A stretch of DNA of 64,000 nucleotides from Lachnospiraceae bacterium (GTDB lineage Bacteria; Bacillota; Clostridia; Lachnospirales; Lachnospiraceae). Every line of letters starts with the position of its first letter. Position 1 is the stretch's first letter. The position numbers were made by a program, and so were the translations under genes. Below are positions 53,811-62,464 of this stretch, in pieces. The notes beneath the pieces were generated by a model. The model saw only the letters and a list, made by a program, of their open reading frames with translations, was not told where the DNA came from and did not search any database. The stretch is taken from NCBI GenBank assembly GCA_910575255.1, contig CAJTEM010000014.1:1-64000 (forward strand), written 5' to 3'.

Positions 53811-54512
53811 TTAATTAATGCCCCATATCTGCTCCCATGACAGAAACTCCGGCTTCTCTTCTTTTTCGCTCTTTGCCCTTTCTGTGCAGTATGCCATCCG
53901 ATAGCCCGGACAGGCAAATTCTGCGAAACCATAGTCCAGAATTTCTCCGTCTTGCTCCACCTGTATCGGTTCTCCCAGATGGATACAGAATTCGTTCAAC
54001 GGCATCCGGATCCCTCTTCCCGTCACTTTGAGAAAGCTTTCTTTTAAAGTCCAGAAGCGATAGAAATATTCGGCCTGTTCCCCGGTTCTTGCTGCTTCTT
54101 CTATCCTTCTGGCCTCATCTGCGGCAAAAAAACGGTACACGACCCGCATATCCGGTACGGCAATCTGTTCCACATCACATCCGATCTCCTGCTCGGAGAA
54201 AGCAGCCATCGCCATGGTTCCGGAATGGGAAAGATTAAAAAAAAGCTCTGGGTAATCTCTCAGATATGGCTTCTCGTCTGCCCCATAGACCATTGCCACA
54301 TCCCGCTCCCGAAGTCCGTACCGGGAAAGCCCATAGTCCAGCAAAAGCCCTGCTCCCAGAGACAAGGCCCTTCCCTTCGCATGGCGAAACTGCCTGATCT
54401 TCTTCTGCCTTTCCCCGGAAAGCCTTTCACACAGACACTCAAATTCTTTCTTCTCTGCCGCAGACTCCTGCCGCAGTCCGGTAACATCCAGAAGATAGAT
54501 CTTCACACTCAT
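53811..54512 (-). CDS. 4'-phosphopantetheinyl transferase, Sfp type
   Basis: A 233-residue enzyme that attaches the pantetheine arm to carrier proteins. FNLSHSGTMAMAAFS precedes GCDVEQI (Mg2+ Asp/Glu) and FYRFWTLKESFLKVTGRG, the Sfp signatures. Sfp-type enzymes usually serve polyketide/peptide synthetases, but in some Clostridia they act on fatty-acid ACP; no synthase is in the window. Overlaps the isochorismatase gene by four bases, between palindromes 2 and 3. Confidence 0.92.
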   Translation of the reverse strand: MSVKIYLLDVTGLRQESAAEKKEFECLCERLSGERQKKIRQFRHAKGRALSLGAGLLLDYGLSRYGLRERDVAMVYGADEKPYLRDYPELFFNLSHSGTMAMAAFSEQEIGCDVEQIAVPDMRVVYRFFAADEARRIEEAARTGEQAEYFYRFWTLKESFLKVTGRGIRMPLNEFCIHLGEPIQVEQDGEILDYGFAEFACPGYRMAYCTERAKSEKEEKPEFLSWEQIWGIN

Positions 54513-55099
54513 GACTTCCCGGAAGCCGGTTTTTTCTCTGCGGAACGCTTTTCTCCAGCCACATCCGTCTCTTCTTCTGTCAGTATGTCAATCTGGCACA
54601 TCTTCATTGTCTGAAGCGCTGCCTTGTGTGTCTCCTCCGTCACCCCTGCACAGCACTTCGGATCCACCCGGATCACGGTTCCCGGCAGCTTTGCCCGAAG
54701 CAGCAGCGCATTGCTGACCACACAGATATCGGTACACAGCCCCGCCAATTCAATCTCCATCTCCCCGGCCAGGCTGCGCTGGTACAGCTCCTGAGCCAGC
54801 TGTTCGGAGCCAAATGTATATTTATCGAATATCTTTGCCTCCGGCATGGCTGCGCTTACCTCCGGATGGATCTGCCATCCCTCACTTTCTTTAACACAAT
54901 GAGTCACCGGCAGCTTCTTCCCTTCCAGAGTATCCAGATAATTCTCAAAATGTGTATCCCTTGTGGCATAAATATTCCCCGGCTTGTATTCCCCGATCTT
55001 GCGAATCACCTCCGGTACGATCCTCTGAGCCATCTCGCTCCCCAGTGCCCCGTCAATAAAATCCTTCTGCATATCAATTACTACCAGATACCGCTCCAT
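54509..55099 (-). CDS. Isochorismatase-family cysteine hydrolase (nicotinamidase-like)
   Basis: About 196 residues from ATG 55099 (MERYLVVIDMQKDFIDGALG); the longer GTG start is weaker. Asp of VIDMQKDF, Lys of CVKESEGW and Cys of LCTDICVVSNAL form the hydrolase triad. The sequence resembles nicotinamidases; the nicotinamide assignment is an inference. The ATGA overlap places it in an operon with the phosphopantetheinyl transferase, an unusual pair. Confidence 0.88.
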   Translation of the reverse strand: MERYLVVIDMQKDFIDGALGSEMAQRIVPEVIRKIGEYKPGNIYATRDTHFENYLDTLEGKKLPVTHCVKESEGWQIHPEVSAAMPEAKIFDKYTFGSEQLAQELYQRSLAGEMEIELAGLCTDICVVSNALLLRAKLPGTVIRVDPKCCAGVTEETHKAALQTMKMCQIDILTEEETDVAGEKRSAEKKPASGKS

Positions 55100-55251
55100 A
55101 TTCCGCACCCTTTCCTTTCTTCCTGATTGCACGACCTTTATGATTTATTGTAACACGAGAACAGTTGCTTTTTCAAGACAGAAATAGCAAAGAATGCCCC
55201 CATGAAGGGTAACGCTTTACTTTTCATGGGGGCTGTCAGTTAGGCATTTCT

Positions 55252-55515
55252 GAAAGGTACGCCATAGAAAAAGGGGAGGGCTGCAGCGGGAAATGGGCTG
55301 CGAATGTTGACTTTGCAGAGATCTAGAAGTCCTTAAATTTCTGAGTTTTGCGTGGAAACGAAAATTCACACTGTCTGAGCGAAGCGAGTTTGTGGATTTT
55401 CGTTTCGCTTTTCGCAAAAATCAGAAATTTTAGGAATTCTTGATCTCGAAACCGGAAACATCTGCAGCCCATTTCCCGCTGCAGCCCTCCCCTTGTTCCA
55501 AGGCGTACCTCTCGG
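55252..55515. repeat. Long palindrome, copy 3
   Basis: GAAAGGTACGCC...AAGGGGAGGGCTGCAGCGGG pairs with CCCGCTGCAGCCCTCCCCTT...GGCGTACCTCTC. The interior is the same as copies 1 and 2 (AAATTTCTGAGTTTTGCG; CACTGTCTGAGCGAAGCGAG), in the orientation of copy 2. The outer arms match copy 1 with substitutions on both strands that keep pairing. Confidence 0.85.
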
Positions 55516-55535
55516 AACCGCCCCCCCCCATGAAA

Positions 55536-55572
55536 GAACCGCCCAGGCAGGAACTTCCTGCCTGAGCGGTTC
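55536..55572 (-). terminator. Intrinsic terminator of the decarboxylase operon
   Basis: GAACCGCTCAGGCAGGAA pairs with TTCCTGCCTGGGCGGTTC in the minus strand, followed by TTTC, 14 bases after the stop of the carboxyltransferase gene. Confidence 0.8.
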
Positions 55573-55585
55573 TATGATCCTAACG

Positions 55586-56995
55586 TTATACCGGATACGC
55601 CTTATTCTCCGTATCCGCCACAGCAGCATCCACCTTGGTCTGCTGAGCCTCTCTGTATTTGAAGAATTCCTCCGCTACCTTCGGGAACAGCGCATAGGAA
55701 AGGACATCCTCATCCTGCTGTTTCCAGCGGGCGCATTCCTTCTCAAACTGCGGCAGCTGCGGCGGAATCAGATCCGCCGGACGGCAGGTAATCGGGGTCT
55801 CGTCACCGATAATCTTCTTCTGAACCTCCGGGTTGAACGGTTTCACTGTCTGTCCGAACTCACCCAGCATAATCTTCTTCGACTCCTTGGGAACCAGCTT
55901 GTAACGCTCTCCGGCGATCACATTCATCACAGCCTGGGTACCCACAATCTGGGAAGACGGAGTAACCAGCGGCGGCTCGCCAAAGTCTTTTCTCACACGC
56001 GGGATCTCCTCCAGCACCTCGCGGTACTTATCCTCCTTGCCGGCCTCCTTCAGCTGGGATACCAGATTCGACAGCATACCGCCCGGCACCTGATACTGCA
56101 GGGTTTTGATGTTTACTCCCAGCACCTTCGGGTTGAGAAGGCCGCTCTTTAACACCTCTTCACGGATCGGCGTGAAGTAATCCGCAATCTCTGCCAGCTT
56201 TTCCTGATTCAGCCCTGTATCATATGGAGTGCCGCGGAAGGTCTCTACCATCACCTCTGTCGCTGGCTGGCTGGTTCCCAGAGCCAGCGGAGACATGGCC
56301 GTATCAATGATGTCGCAGCCGGATTCCACTGCCTTTAAGTATGTCATGGAAGCTACGCCGGAAGTGTAATGCGTATGCAGGTCAATCGGCAACGCCGTAG
56401 ATTCCTTCAGGGCTGTCACCAGCTCCTGAGCCGCATACGGAGTCAGCAGACCTGCCATGTCCTTGATACAGATGGAATCTGCTCCCATATCCTCAATCCT
56501 CTTTGCAATATCCTTCCAGTACTCCATGGTATAGGCATCACCCAAAGTATAGCACAGAGCAATCTGTGCGTGCGCCTTCTCCCTGTTCGCAGCCGTAACG
56601 GCAGTCTGCAGATTGCGCAGATCATTGAGACAGTCAAAAATACGGATAATATCAATGCCATTGGCAACGGACTTCTGTACGAAATATTCCACCACGTCAT
56701 CCGCATAGTGATTGTAGCCCAGAATATTCTGACCGCGGAACAGCATCTGCAGCTTCGTATTCTTAAAGCCTGCTTTCAGCTTTCTTAAGCGCTCCCACGG
56801 ATCCTCTTTCAGGAAACGCAGAGAAGCATCAAAGGTAGCGCCGCCCCAGCACTCTACTGCATAATAGCCGATCTGATCCATCTTGTCTATGATAGGCAGC
56901 ATCTGCTCGGTACTCATTCTGGTCGCGATTAAGGACTGGTGCGCGTCACGGAGAACGGTCTCCACGATCTTAACCGGCTTTTTCTCTATTGCCAT
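55586..56995 (-). CDS. Oxaloacetate decarboxylase alpha / pyruvate carboxyltransferase subunit
   Basis: A 469-residue HMG-CoA-lyase-like barrel carboxyltransferase. ETVLRDAHQSLIATRM holds metal-binding Asp; CIKDMAG has the carbamylated Lys; DLHTHYTSG gives the two His ligands. It has no C-terminal biotin domain, unlike most OadA proteins; the biotin carrier is a separate gene two places upstream. The reaction is carboxyl transfer between oxaloacetate/pyruvate and biotin. Last gene of the operon. Confidence 0.9.
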   Translation of the reverse strand: MAIEKKPVKIVETVLRDAHQSLIATRMSTEQMLPIIDKMDQIGYYAVECWGGATFDASLRFLKEDPWERLRKLKAGFKNTKLQMLFRGQNILGYNHYADDVVEYFVQKSVANGIDIIRIFDCLNDLRNLQTAVTAANREKAHAQIALCYTLGDAYTMEYWKDIAKRIEDMGADSICIKDMAGLLTPYAAQELVTALKESTALPIDLHTHYTSGVASMTYLKAVESGCDIIDTAMSPLALGTSQPATEVMVETFRGTPYDTGLNQEKLAEIADYFTPIREEVLKSGLLNPKVLGVNIKTLQYQVPGGMLSNLVSQLKEAGKEDKYREVLEEIPRVRKDFGEPPLVTPSSQIVGTQAVMNVIAGERYKLVPKESKKIMLGEFGQTVKPFNPEVQKKIIGDETPITCRPADLIPPQLPQFEKECARWKQQDEDVLSYALFPKVAEEFFKYREAQQTKVDAAVADTENKAYPV

Positions 56996-57029
56996 TTTAT
57001 TTCCCTCCTAATTATTATCAACATGGAAT

Positions 57030-58178
57030 TCACACGCCAAAGATCGCCATAAAGGTACCTGCCGCCACGGCAGTACCGATAACCCCTGCCACATTCGGAC
57101 CCATAGCATGCATCAGCAGGAAGTTGGTCGGATCTGCCTCTGCTCCTACCTTCTGAGACACACGGGCTGCCATCGGCACCGCGGACACGCCGGCGGAACC
57201 GATCAGCGGGTTCACCTTTCCGCCGGTCAGCTTGCACATAATCTTACCGAACAACACACCGGCAGCCGTACCAAATGCAAATGCGATCAGCCCCAGGGCC
57301 ACGATCTGCAAAGTCGTCATCTTCAGAAATGCCTCTGCGCTGGTGCTGGCACCCACGGAGGTGCCCAGCAGAATGACTACAATGTACATCAGAGCGTTGC
57401 TGGCAGTCTCCTGCAGCTGCTTGACCACTCCCGACTCCCGGAACAGATTGCCCAGCATCAGCATGCCTACCAGAGGCGCTGTGGTCGGAAGAATCAGGCA
57501 GACTACAATGGTTACAATAATCGGGAACAGAATCTTTTCCAGCTTGGACACCGGCCGAAGCTGCTCCATCTTGATCTTCCGTTCGCTTTCCGAAGTCATC
57601 AGCTTCATGATCGGCGGCTGGATGATCGGCACCAGAGCCATATAAGAGTAGGCAGCCACTGCGATCGGTCCCATGAACTCTGTCTGGCCAAGCTTACCGG
57701 CCAAAAAGATCGAGGTCGGGCCGTCTGCACCGCCGATGATGGAAATAGCGGCCGCTGCCTTGTCGTTGAAGCCCATGAAAATAGCCATAAAATAAGCAGC
57801 ATAAATACCGAACTGTGCAGCAGCGCCCAACAGAAAGCTCTTCGGATTGGCAATCAGCGGACCAAAATCCGTCATCGCTCCCACACCCATAAAAATCAGA
57901 GACGGCAGGATACTCCATTCATCCAGCAGGAAGAAATAGTGAAGCAGGCCGCCCACACCATTAGACATATCTTCAGGCCGTGCCATAATATCCGGATAGA
58001 TATTGACAAGCAGCATACCAAATGCAATCGGAACCAGCAGAAGCGGCTCAAATCCATATTTGATCGCCAGCATCAGAAAGACCAAAGCCACGCCGATCAT
58101 CAGGAAATTACCGAAGGTGAGGTTGCAAAATGCTGTCTGCTGAAGAAGATTAGACATTGTCGTTACAATATAATCCAT
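57030..58178 (-). CDS. Na+-translocating decarboxylase beta subunit
   Basis: A 382-residue membrane subunit with about nine TM helices. The conserved IIGGADGPTSIFLAG and NPLIGSAGVSAVPMAARVSQ regions match OadB/MmdB/GcdB, which decarboxylate carboxybiotin and pump Na+ outward. It serves either carboxyltransferase of the operon. Start at GGAGGGATAAAAATG. Confidence 0.95.
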   Translation of the reverse strand: MDYIVTTMSNLLQQTAFCNLTFGNFLMIGVALVFLMLAIKYGFEPLLLVPIAFGMLLVNIYPDIMARPEDMSNGVGGLLHYFFLLDEWSILPSLIFMGVGAMTDFGPLIANPKSFLLGAAAQFGIYAAYFMAIFMGFNDKAAAAISIIGGADGPTSIFLAGKLGQTEFMGPIAVAAYSYMALVPIIQPPIMKLMTSESERKIKMEQLRPVSKLEKILFPIIVTIVVCLILPTTAPLVGMLMLGNLFRESGVVKQLQETASNALMYIVVILLGTSVGASTSAEAFLKMTTLQIVALGLIAFAFGTAAGVLFGKIMCKLTGGKVNPLIGSAGVSAVPMAARVSQKVGAEADPTNFLLMHAMGPNVAGVIGTAVAAGTFMAIFGV

Positions 58179-58211
58179 TTTTATCCCTCCATAGTGGAAT
58201 TTTTCAGCAGA

Positions 58212-58583
58212 TTAGTTCATGGTAGCAAGGGTTGCACCTGGCTCTACGGAATCTCCGACCGCTGCGTTGATGCTGGCAATGGTTCCATCCTGGGGAGCTA
58301 CGATATCGTTCTCCATCTTCATGGCTTCCAGAACCATGATCACATCGCCCTTTTTCACAGCCTGTCCGTTTGCGGCCTTCACCGCCAGAATCTTGCCCGG
58401 CATGGGAGCGGTAACTGTCACCGCACCCTGCGCCCCGGCAGGAGCTGCCGCCTTCGGCGCCGCCTTGGGAGCCGCTTTCGGCGCTGCCTTGGGAGCCGAT
58501 GCCGCAAAACCTCCGGCAGATGCGCCTTCCTCTACGGTTACTTCATAAACATTGCCATTCACTGTAATTGTATAATTCTTCAT
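58212..58583 (-). CDS. Biotin carboxyl carrier protein
   Basis: A 123-residue protein. After a short N-terminal part comes an Ala/Pro/Lys hinge (AAPKAAPKAAPKAA), then the biotinyl domain with LEAMKMEND, whose Lys is biotinylated. It shuttles CO2 between the carboxyltransferases and the membrane beta subunit. Confidence 0.94.
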   Translation of the reverse strand: MKNYTITVNGNVYEVTVEEGASAGGFAASAPKAAPKAAPKAAPKAAAPAGAQGAVTVTAPMPGKILAVKAANGQAVKKGDVIMVLEAMKMENDIVAPQDGTIASINAAVGDSVEPGATLATMN

Positions 58584-58612
58584 GATCCGAATCCTCCTAA
58601 TCTTCTATTTGT

Positions 58613-59389
58613 TTATGCTCTCTTCCACTTGGCTCCCGGTGCGCGCTTGATCGAACGTACTACCAGGCCGTCCGCCGAAGTATTGTCAAATGCTGCAATC
58701 GCGGCAGTAATCACTGCCACCAGCTCCAGATCATCCGTCAGATCCTCTTCCTCCACGGCTGCCGACGGAACTGCCGGAACCGGGGCTGCTGCCGGAACCG
58801 GGGCTGCCTTCTTCGCCCGATTCTCAAATACATTGATAAACTTGAAGCAGCTGATGATGAGACTGATAAAGATCAGAACCAGAAATACGGTTCCCATGCC
58901 CATCAGGGTGTTCATGCCGGCCTTTGCCAGCTTCTCGCCGGTCGTATACTCCGGGGTAAAGGAAAAGGACGTCGGAACCGGCATGCCCTGAGCGCCATCT
59001 TCATAAAAAGCCTTGAACTCTGCCTTCCGGTTGGCAAAGCTGGCTGTCACCACACACTCGTAGCCTTCCTCTGTCGCCATTGCCTCACTGGAAAGGACAT
59101 CCACAAAAGCTCCCGTATCCTCCCTGACACCCTTCCATGCCGTAAGGAGACTTGCTGTCAGGGTATCCTTCTTCTTGAGGGCCGCTGCCTCTGCCTCATC
59201 GATCTCTTCTGCCGACAGCCCGGTACACAGCTCCAGCAGCCCTTCTGTGACAGAACAGAGAGTCTCGGAAGTCTCTGCATCCAGGCTCTGGGAATCCTCC
59301 CCTGCCGCGGAACAGGCCGACAGGGCAAACAGGCTAAACACCATGCATACCATTAACCATAACCGTTTCATATTCTGTTTCATATACAC
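58613..59389 (-). CDS. Decarboxylase gamma/delta-type membrane subunit with lipoprotein-like N-terminus
   Basis: A 258-residue protein. It opens with a signal ending FALSACSAAGE (lipobox-like). A middle extracytoplasmic domain of about 140 residues follows, then one TM helix (VFLVLIFISLIISCFKFI), a Pro/Ala hinge and an acidic C-terminus ending MKR-type basic residues. The TM-plus-hinge end is OadG/MmdD-like, holding the complex together. The large outer domain and lipobox are extra relative to a typical 90-residue OadG. Confidence 0.82.
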   Translation of the reverse strand: MYMKQNMKRLWLMVCMVFSLFALSACSAAGEDSQSLDAETSETLCSVTEGLLELCTGLSAEEIDEAEAAALKKKDTLTASLLTAWKGVREDTGAFVDVLSSEAMATEEGYECVVTASFANRKAEFKAFYEDGAQGMPVPTSFSFTPEYTTGEKLAKAGMNTLMGMGTVFLVLIFISLIISCFKFINVFENRAKKAAPVPAAAPVPAVPSAAVEEEDLTDDLELVAVITAAIAAFDNTSADGLVVRSIKRAPGAKWKRA

Positions 59390-59400
59390 GTCACCTCATT

Positions 59401-60855
59401 CTAGACCGTTCCGTGTTTTCTGTCCGGACGATCCTCTCTCTTGGTAAACAGCATCTCAAACGCAGCAATCACACGTTTTCTGGTATCGCAGGCCTCAATA
59501 ATGTCATCCACGTAACCTCTTCTTGCCGCTGCTGCCGCACTCGACTGCAGCTCCTGATAAAGGGTCGCTTTCTCATTGATCAGAGACAGACTGTCATCTG
59601 CCTTCGCCAGCTCGTCCGCATACATGATCTTCACGGCAGCTGTCGGATCCATCATGCCGATAGAAGCTGCCGGCCATGCGTAGACCATATCCGCACCGAT
59701 GGATTTGCTGTTCATGGTCAGGTACGCGGTTCCATAGGCCTCTCCCACGATCACAGATACCTTGGGAACACTGGCATTGGCAAAGGCATAGGTCAGGCGG
59801 CCGGCATTCTTGGCGATCTTGCGCTCGGTGCATTTGCTTGCCTTATAGCCCTTTACATTCACCAGCGTCAAAAGCGGAATGTTAAAAGCATCACAGAAGG
59901 ATACGAACTTTTCCGCCTTCTCACAGCCATGAGCGGTAAGAACTGCCTCATATTCCGCATCCTTCACTCCGTTCTCTCCATAGAGCTCGGTGCGGTTAGC
60001 CACACAGCCGACCGTGCTGCCGTTCAGACGGATAAAACCGGTCACCATGGAAGGATCGTAAGCCTTTTTTACCTCCAGGAAAAATCCGTCGTCCGAAATC
60101 TGAGAAAGCGCGATATCGGTAGCGCCTGCACAGTTCTCCAGTCCCGCACACACCCGGTTCAAATCGTCGCTGCACTCGCTGTAGGACATATCATCCTCAT
60201 TATTCGCCGGGAGAATCGTAATCAGGGTGCGGATCTGGTTCAGAACCGCGGCCTCATCCCCGACAAAGTCCACCAGACCGGTATCTTCGCTCTGGAAAGC
60301 CGCACTGGAGGTATCGCATTTTTCCACACGGTTCCCCTCAAGGGCATTGGGAGAATTGACAAAAAGTTTTGCTTTCTTTTCTTCCATAAGGATAAAATCC
60401 GCCATTGCCGAGGATACGGCCATTCCGCCTCCGCAGGTTCCGAATACAGCTGCAATCTGCGGAATCACGCCGGAAGCCATCGCCTGGCTTAAATACATCT
60501 GACCAAATCCATTCAGTGCATCGGTCGCTTCCTGAAGACGCAGGCCCGCACAGTCGATCAGGCCGATCACCGGCGCTCCCATCTTCATCGCCATGGAATA
60601 AATGTTGGAGATCTTCTTCGCATGCATCTCACCCAGAGAACCGCCCAGTACGGCGGCATCCTGGCTGTACACGTACACAAGACTTCCCTCAATGGTCCCG
60701 TAGCCGGTGATCACGCCATCTGCTGGAGTTTCCTTGGCAGTCATGTTGAAATCGGTCGCTCTTGCAGTAATGTAAGAACCCACTTCAACAAAACTGTTCT
60801 CATCAAGCAGTGCGCTGATTCTGCTACTTGCTGACGTTTGTGCTGAATTACTCAT
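59401..60855 (-). CDS. Acyl-CoA carboxyltransferase (methylmalonyl-CoA decarboxylase alpha-like)
   Basis: About 484 residues from ATG 60855 (TGGAGG site); the longer frame to 60897 lacks a ribosome site. It has the crotonase-fold pair of biotin-dependent carboxyltransferases: SQDAAVLGGSLGEMHAKKI, GGMAVSSAMADFI, ARATDFNMTAKETPADGVI, and C-terminal EAYGTAYLTMNSKSIGADM. It resembles MmdA/PccB types that act on methylmalonyl-, propionyl- or malonyl-CoA. First gene of the operon. The CoA substrate cannot be fixed by eye. Confidence 0.88.
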   Translation of the reverse strand: MSNSAQTSASSRISALLDENSFVEVGSYITARATDFNMTAKETPADGVITGYGTIEGSLVYVYSQDAAVLGGSLGEMHAKKISNIYSMAMKMGAPVIGLIDCAGLRLQEATDALNGFGQMYLSQAMASGVIPQIAAVFGTCGGGMAVSSAMADFILMEEKKAKLFVNSPNALEGNRVEKCDTSSAAFQSEDTGLVDFVGDEAAVLNQIRTLITILPANNEDDMSYSECSDDLNRVCAGLENCAGATDIALSQISDDGFFLEVKKAYDPSMVTGFIRLNGSTVGCVANRTELYGENGVKDAEYEAVLTAHGCEKAEKFVSFCDAFNIPLLTLVNVKGYKASKCTERKIAKNAGRLTYAFANASVPKVSVIVGEAYGTAYLTMNSKSIGADMVYAWPAASIGMMDPTAAVKIMYADELAKADDSLSLINEKATLYQELQSSAAAAARRGYVDDIIEACDTRKRVIAAFEMLFTKREDRPDRKHGTV

Positions 60856-60953
60856 TTTGCAATCCTCCATTTTAAAATATTGACGGCATTGTCTCAATTC
60901 GTTAAAGTTTTGACAATATTCCGTTTAGTAACTCCAAATTTCTGCCGATTATA

Positions 60954-60982
60954 ATTGTATAATGTTATGGAACAAAATTCAA
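60954..60982 (-). promoter_or_regulatory. Probable sigma-A promoter of the decarboxylase operon
   Basis: On the minus strand TTGAAT and TACAAT are 17 bases apart, with TATAAT overlapping as an alternative -10. About 100 bases of AT-rich leader follow before the start at 60855. Confidence 0.45.
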
Positions 60983-61082
60983 GCAGTTTTTGCATTTTTT
61001 TCATGAAATGACAAAATTTCACAGGTTTTTTATACCCTCTTTTTTCTCTGCGGATGCCTTTCCCTGTCTTTTCCATCCATGG

Positions 61083-62402
61083 TCAATTTCTCAGCAGATA
61101 GCGCTGCCAGATCTGCCCTGCACAATACCGGAAATCTCTGCGGGCAATGCTTCGATCCGCGTAAAGCGGGTAACTGCGGATGGTTTTGCCGTCCAGAAGA
61201 TAGCGGATATGTCCGATCATCTCGCCCTGTCTGACCGGCGCTTTCAGACTCGCCGGCAGTTCTGCCTTCGTTTTTATCCTCTCATTCTCCGCCAGCAAAA
61301 GACGCAGATGCTTCTCCTCTTCCTTCAGTCCTGTCACTGCCTTTACTTCTGCCTGTCCCGCCTTTTCTGCAATCCCCTCTATCACCGGAATCCCTGCCAA
61401 ATCCGGCTCCTGATAAACATCCTGGTAATGAAAATGCTCCTTTCCGTAATCAAACAGCTCCCTTGCATCCGCCCACTTGTAGGTCTTGTGAGGCGGCCAG
61501 CCGCTGCCAAGCAAGGCCAGTACATATGTCCTGCCTTCATCCTCAAGAGCCGCCACATAGGAATAACCAGCCCCGCCTGTAAAACCAGTCTTGCCGCTTA
61601 TAAGTCCCTCCATCATGGACAGCAGCGCATTATGGTTGACGCAGGAATAGGATCGTTTCCCTGTCACATCCGTAAAGCTGTGATTCGCAGTGCGGGTAAT
61701 CTCCAGGAATTCCTCCCGCTTCGGAGAATCCATCACACAGTAGCGCATGATTGCCGCCAGCTCCTTTGCCGTTGTGCCATGGGTGTATTGTTTTCCGTCC
61801 GGATCTGTATACGTCCTGTCCAGACCATTCGGAGTCAGAAAATACGTATTACGGCAGCCTAAGTCTCTTGCCTTTTGATTCATCATGGCAGAAAATCCCT
61901 CCACACTGCCGCCGATCTGCTCTGCGATCACTACTGCTGAGTCATTGTGGGATTCCAGCATCAGAGAGTAGAGCAGATCCTTCAGATAAAACTGTGTGCC
62001 TTTTCCGGCTCCCAGATGCACCTTCGGCTGGGCTGCCGCTGTTTCCGAAACCGTACAGATATCAGAAGGGCTGCCGTTCTCCAGTGCCAGAATACAGGTC
62101 ATGATCTTTGTTGTACTGGCCATCGGGCGGAAAATATCCCCTTCTTTCTGATAAAGAATACGTCCGCTGTCCCCGTCCATCAGAACAGCTGAAAGAGCAT
62201 GAAGCCGGAGTCCGTTCTTTTCTGCGCCTGTTGTTTTCTCTGCTGCTGTTGTGATTATTCCCGGATTCTGCTGTTCTGATTCCTCTGACAGCTCTGACGG
62301 CTTCCCTGTCATCACTCCCGACGGCTTCTGGATGCCTCCCCAAAAGGCAAAGCCGATGGTGATTCCCACCATCAGCCCATATACCCGGTTTCTTTTACCC
62401 AT
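61083..62402 (-). CDS. D-alanyl-D-alanine carboxypeptidase (DacF/PBP5 type)
   Basis: About 439 residues from ATG 62402, which has CAGGAGTG in front; an ATG six codons upstream is less likely. A TM/signal segment precedes a serine peptidase S11 domain: MASTTKIMTC (catalytic Ser-x-x-Lys), SHNDSAV (SxN) and GKTGFTGGAGYS (KTG). A C-terminal PBP5-like domain ends the protein. It trims pentapeptide side chains of peptidoglycan outside the membrane. Confidence 0.93.
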   Translation of the reverse strand: MGKRNRVYGLMVGITIGFAFWGGIQKPSGVMTGKPSELSEESEQQNPGIITTAAEKTTGAEKNGLRLHALSAVLMDGDSGRILYQKEGDIFRPMASTTKIMTCILALENGSPSDICTVSETAAAQPKVHLGAGKGTQFYLKDLLYSLMLESHNDSAVVIAEQIGGSVEGFSAMMNQKARDLGCRNTYFLTPNGLDRTYTDPDGKQYTHGTTAKELAAIMRYCVMDSPKREEFLEITRTANHSFTDVTGKRSYSCVNHNALLSMMEGLISGKTGFTGGAGYSYVAALEDEGRTYVLALLGSGWPPHKTYKWADARELFDYGKEHFHYQDVYQEPDLAGIPVIEGIAEKAGQAEVKAVTGLKEEEKHLRLLLAENERIKTKAELPASLKAPVRQGEMIGHIRYLLDGKTIRSYPLYADRSIARRDFRYCAGQIWQRYLLRN

Positions 62403-62464
62403 TGTCCCACTCCTGTACATGATTACTCTATCCTATTCTGACAAAAGCAGGATTATACCCGGAT

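Noticed and set aside
53248-55515. The palindromes as insertion sequences or as terminators
   Set aside because: No transposase frame is present, and stems of over 100 bp without T-tracts are far beyond a terminator.
57108-58991. A 627-codon open frame on the plus strand opposite the decarboxylase operon
   Set aside because: It overlaps three well-supported minus-strand genes, has no ribosome site, and its His/Arg/Gln-rich composition is what antisense reading of those genes gives.
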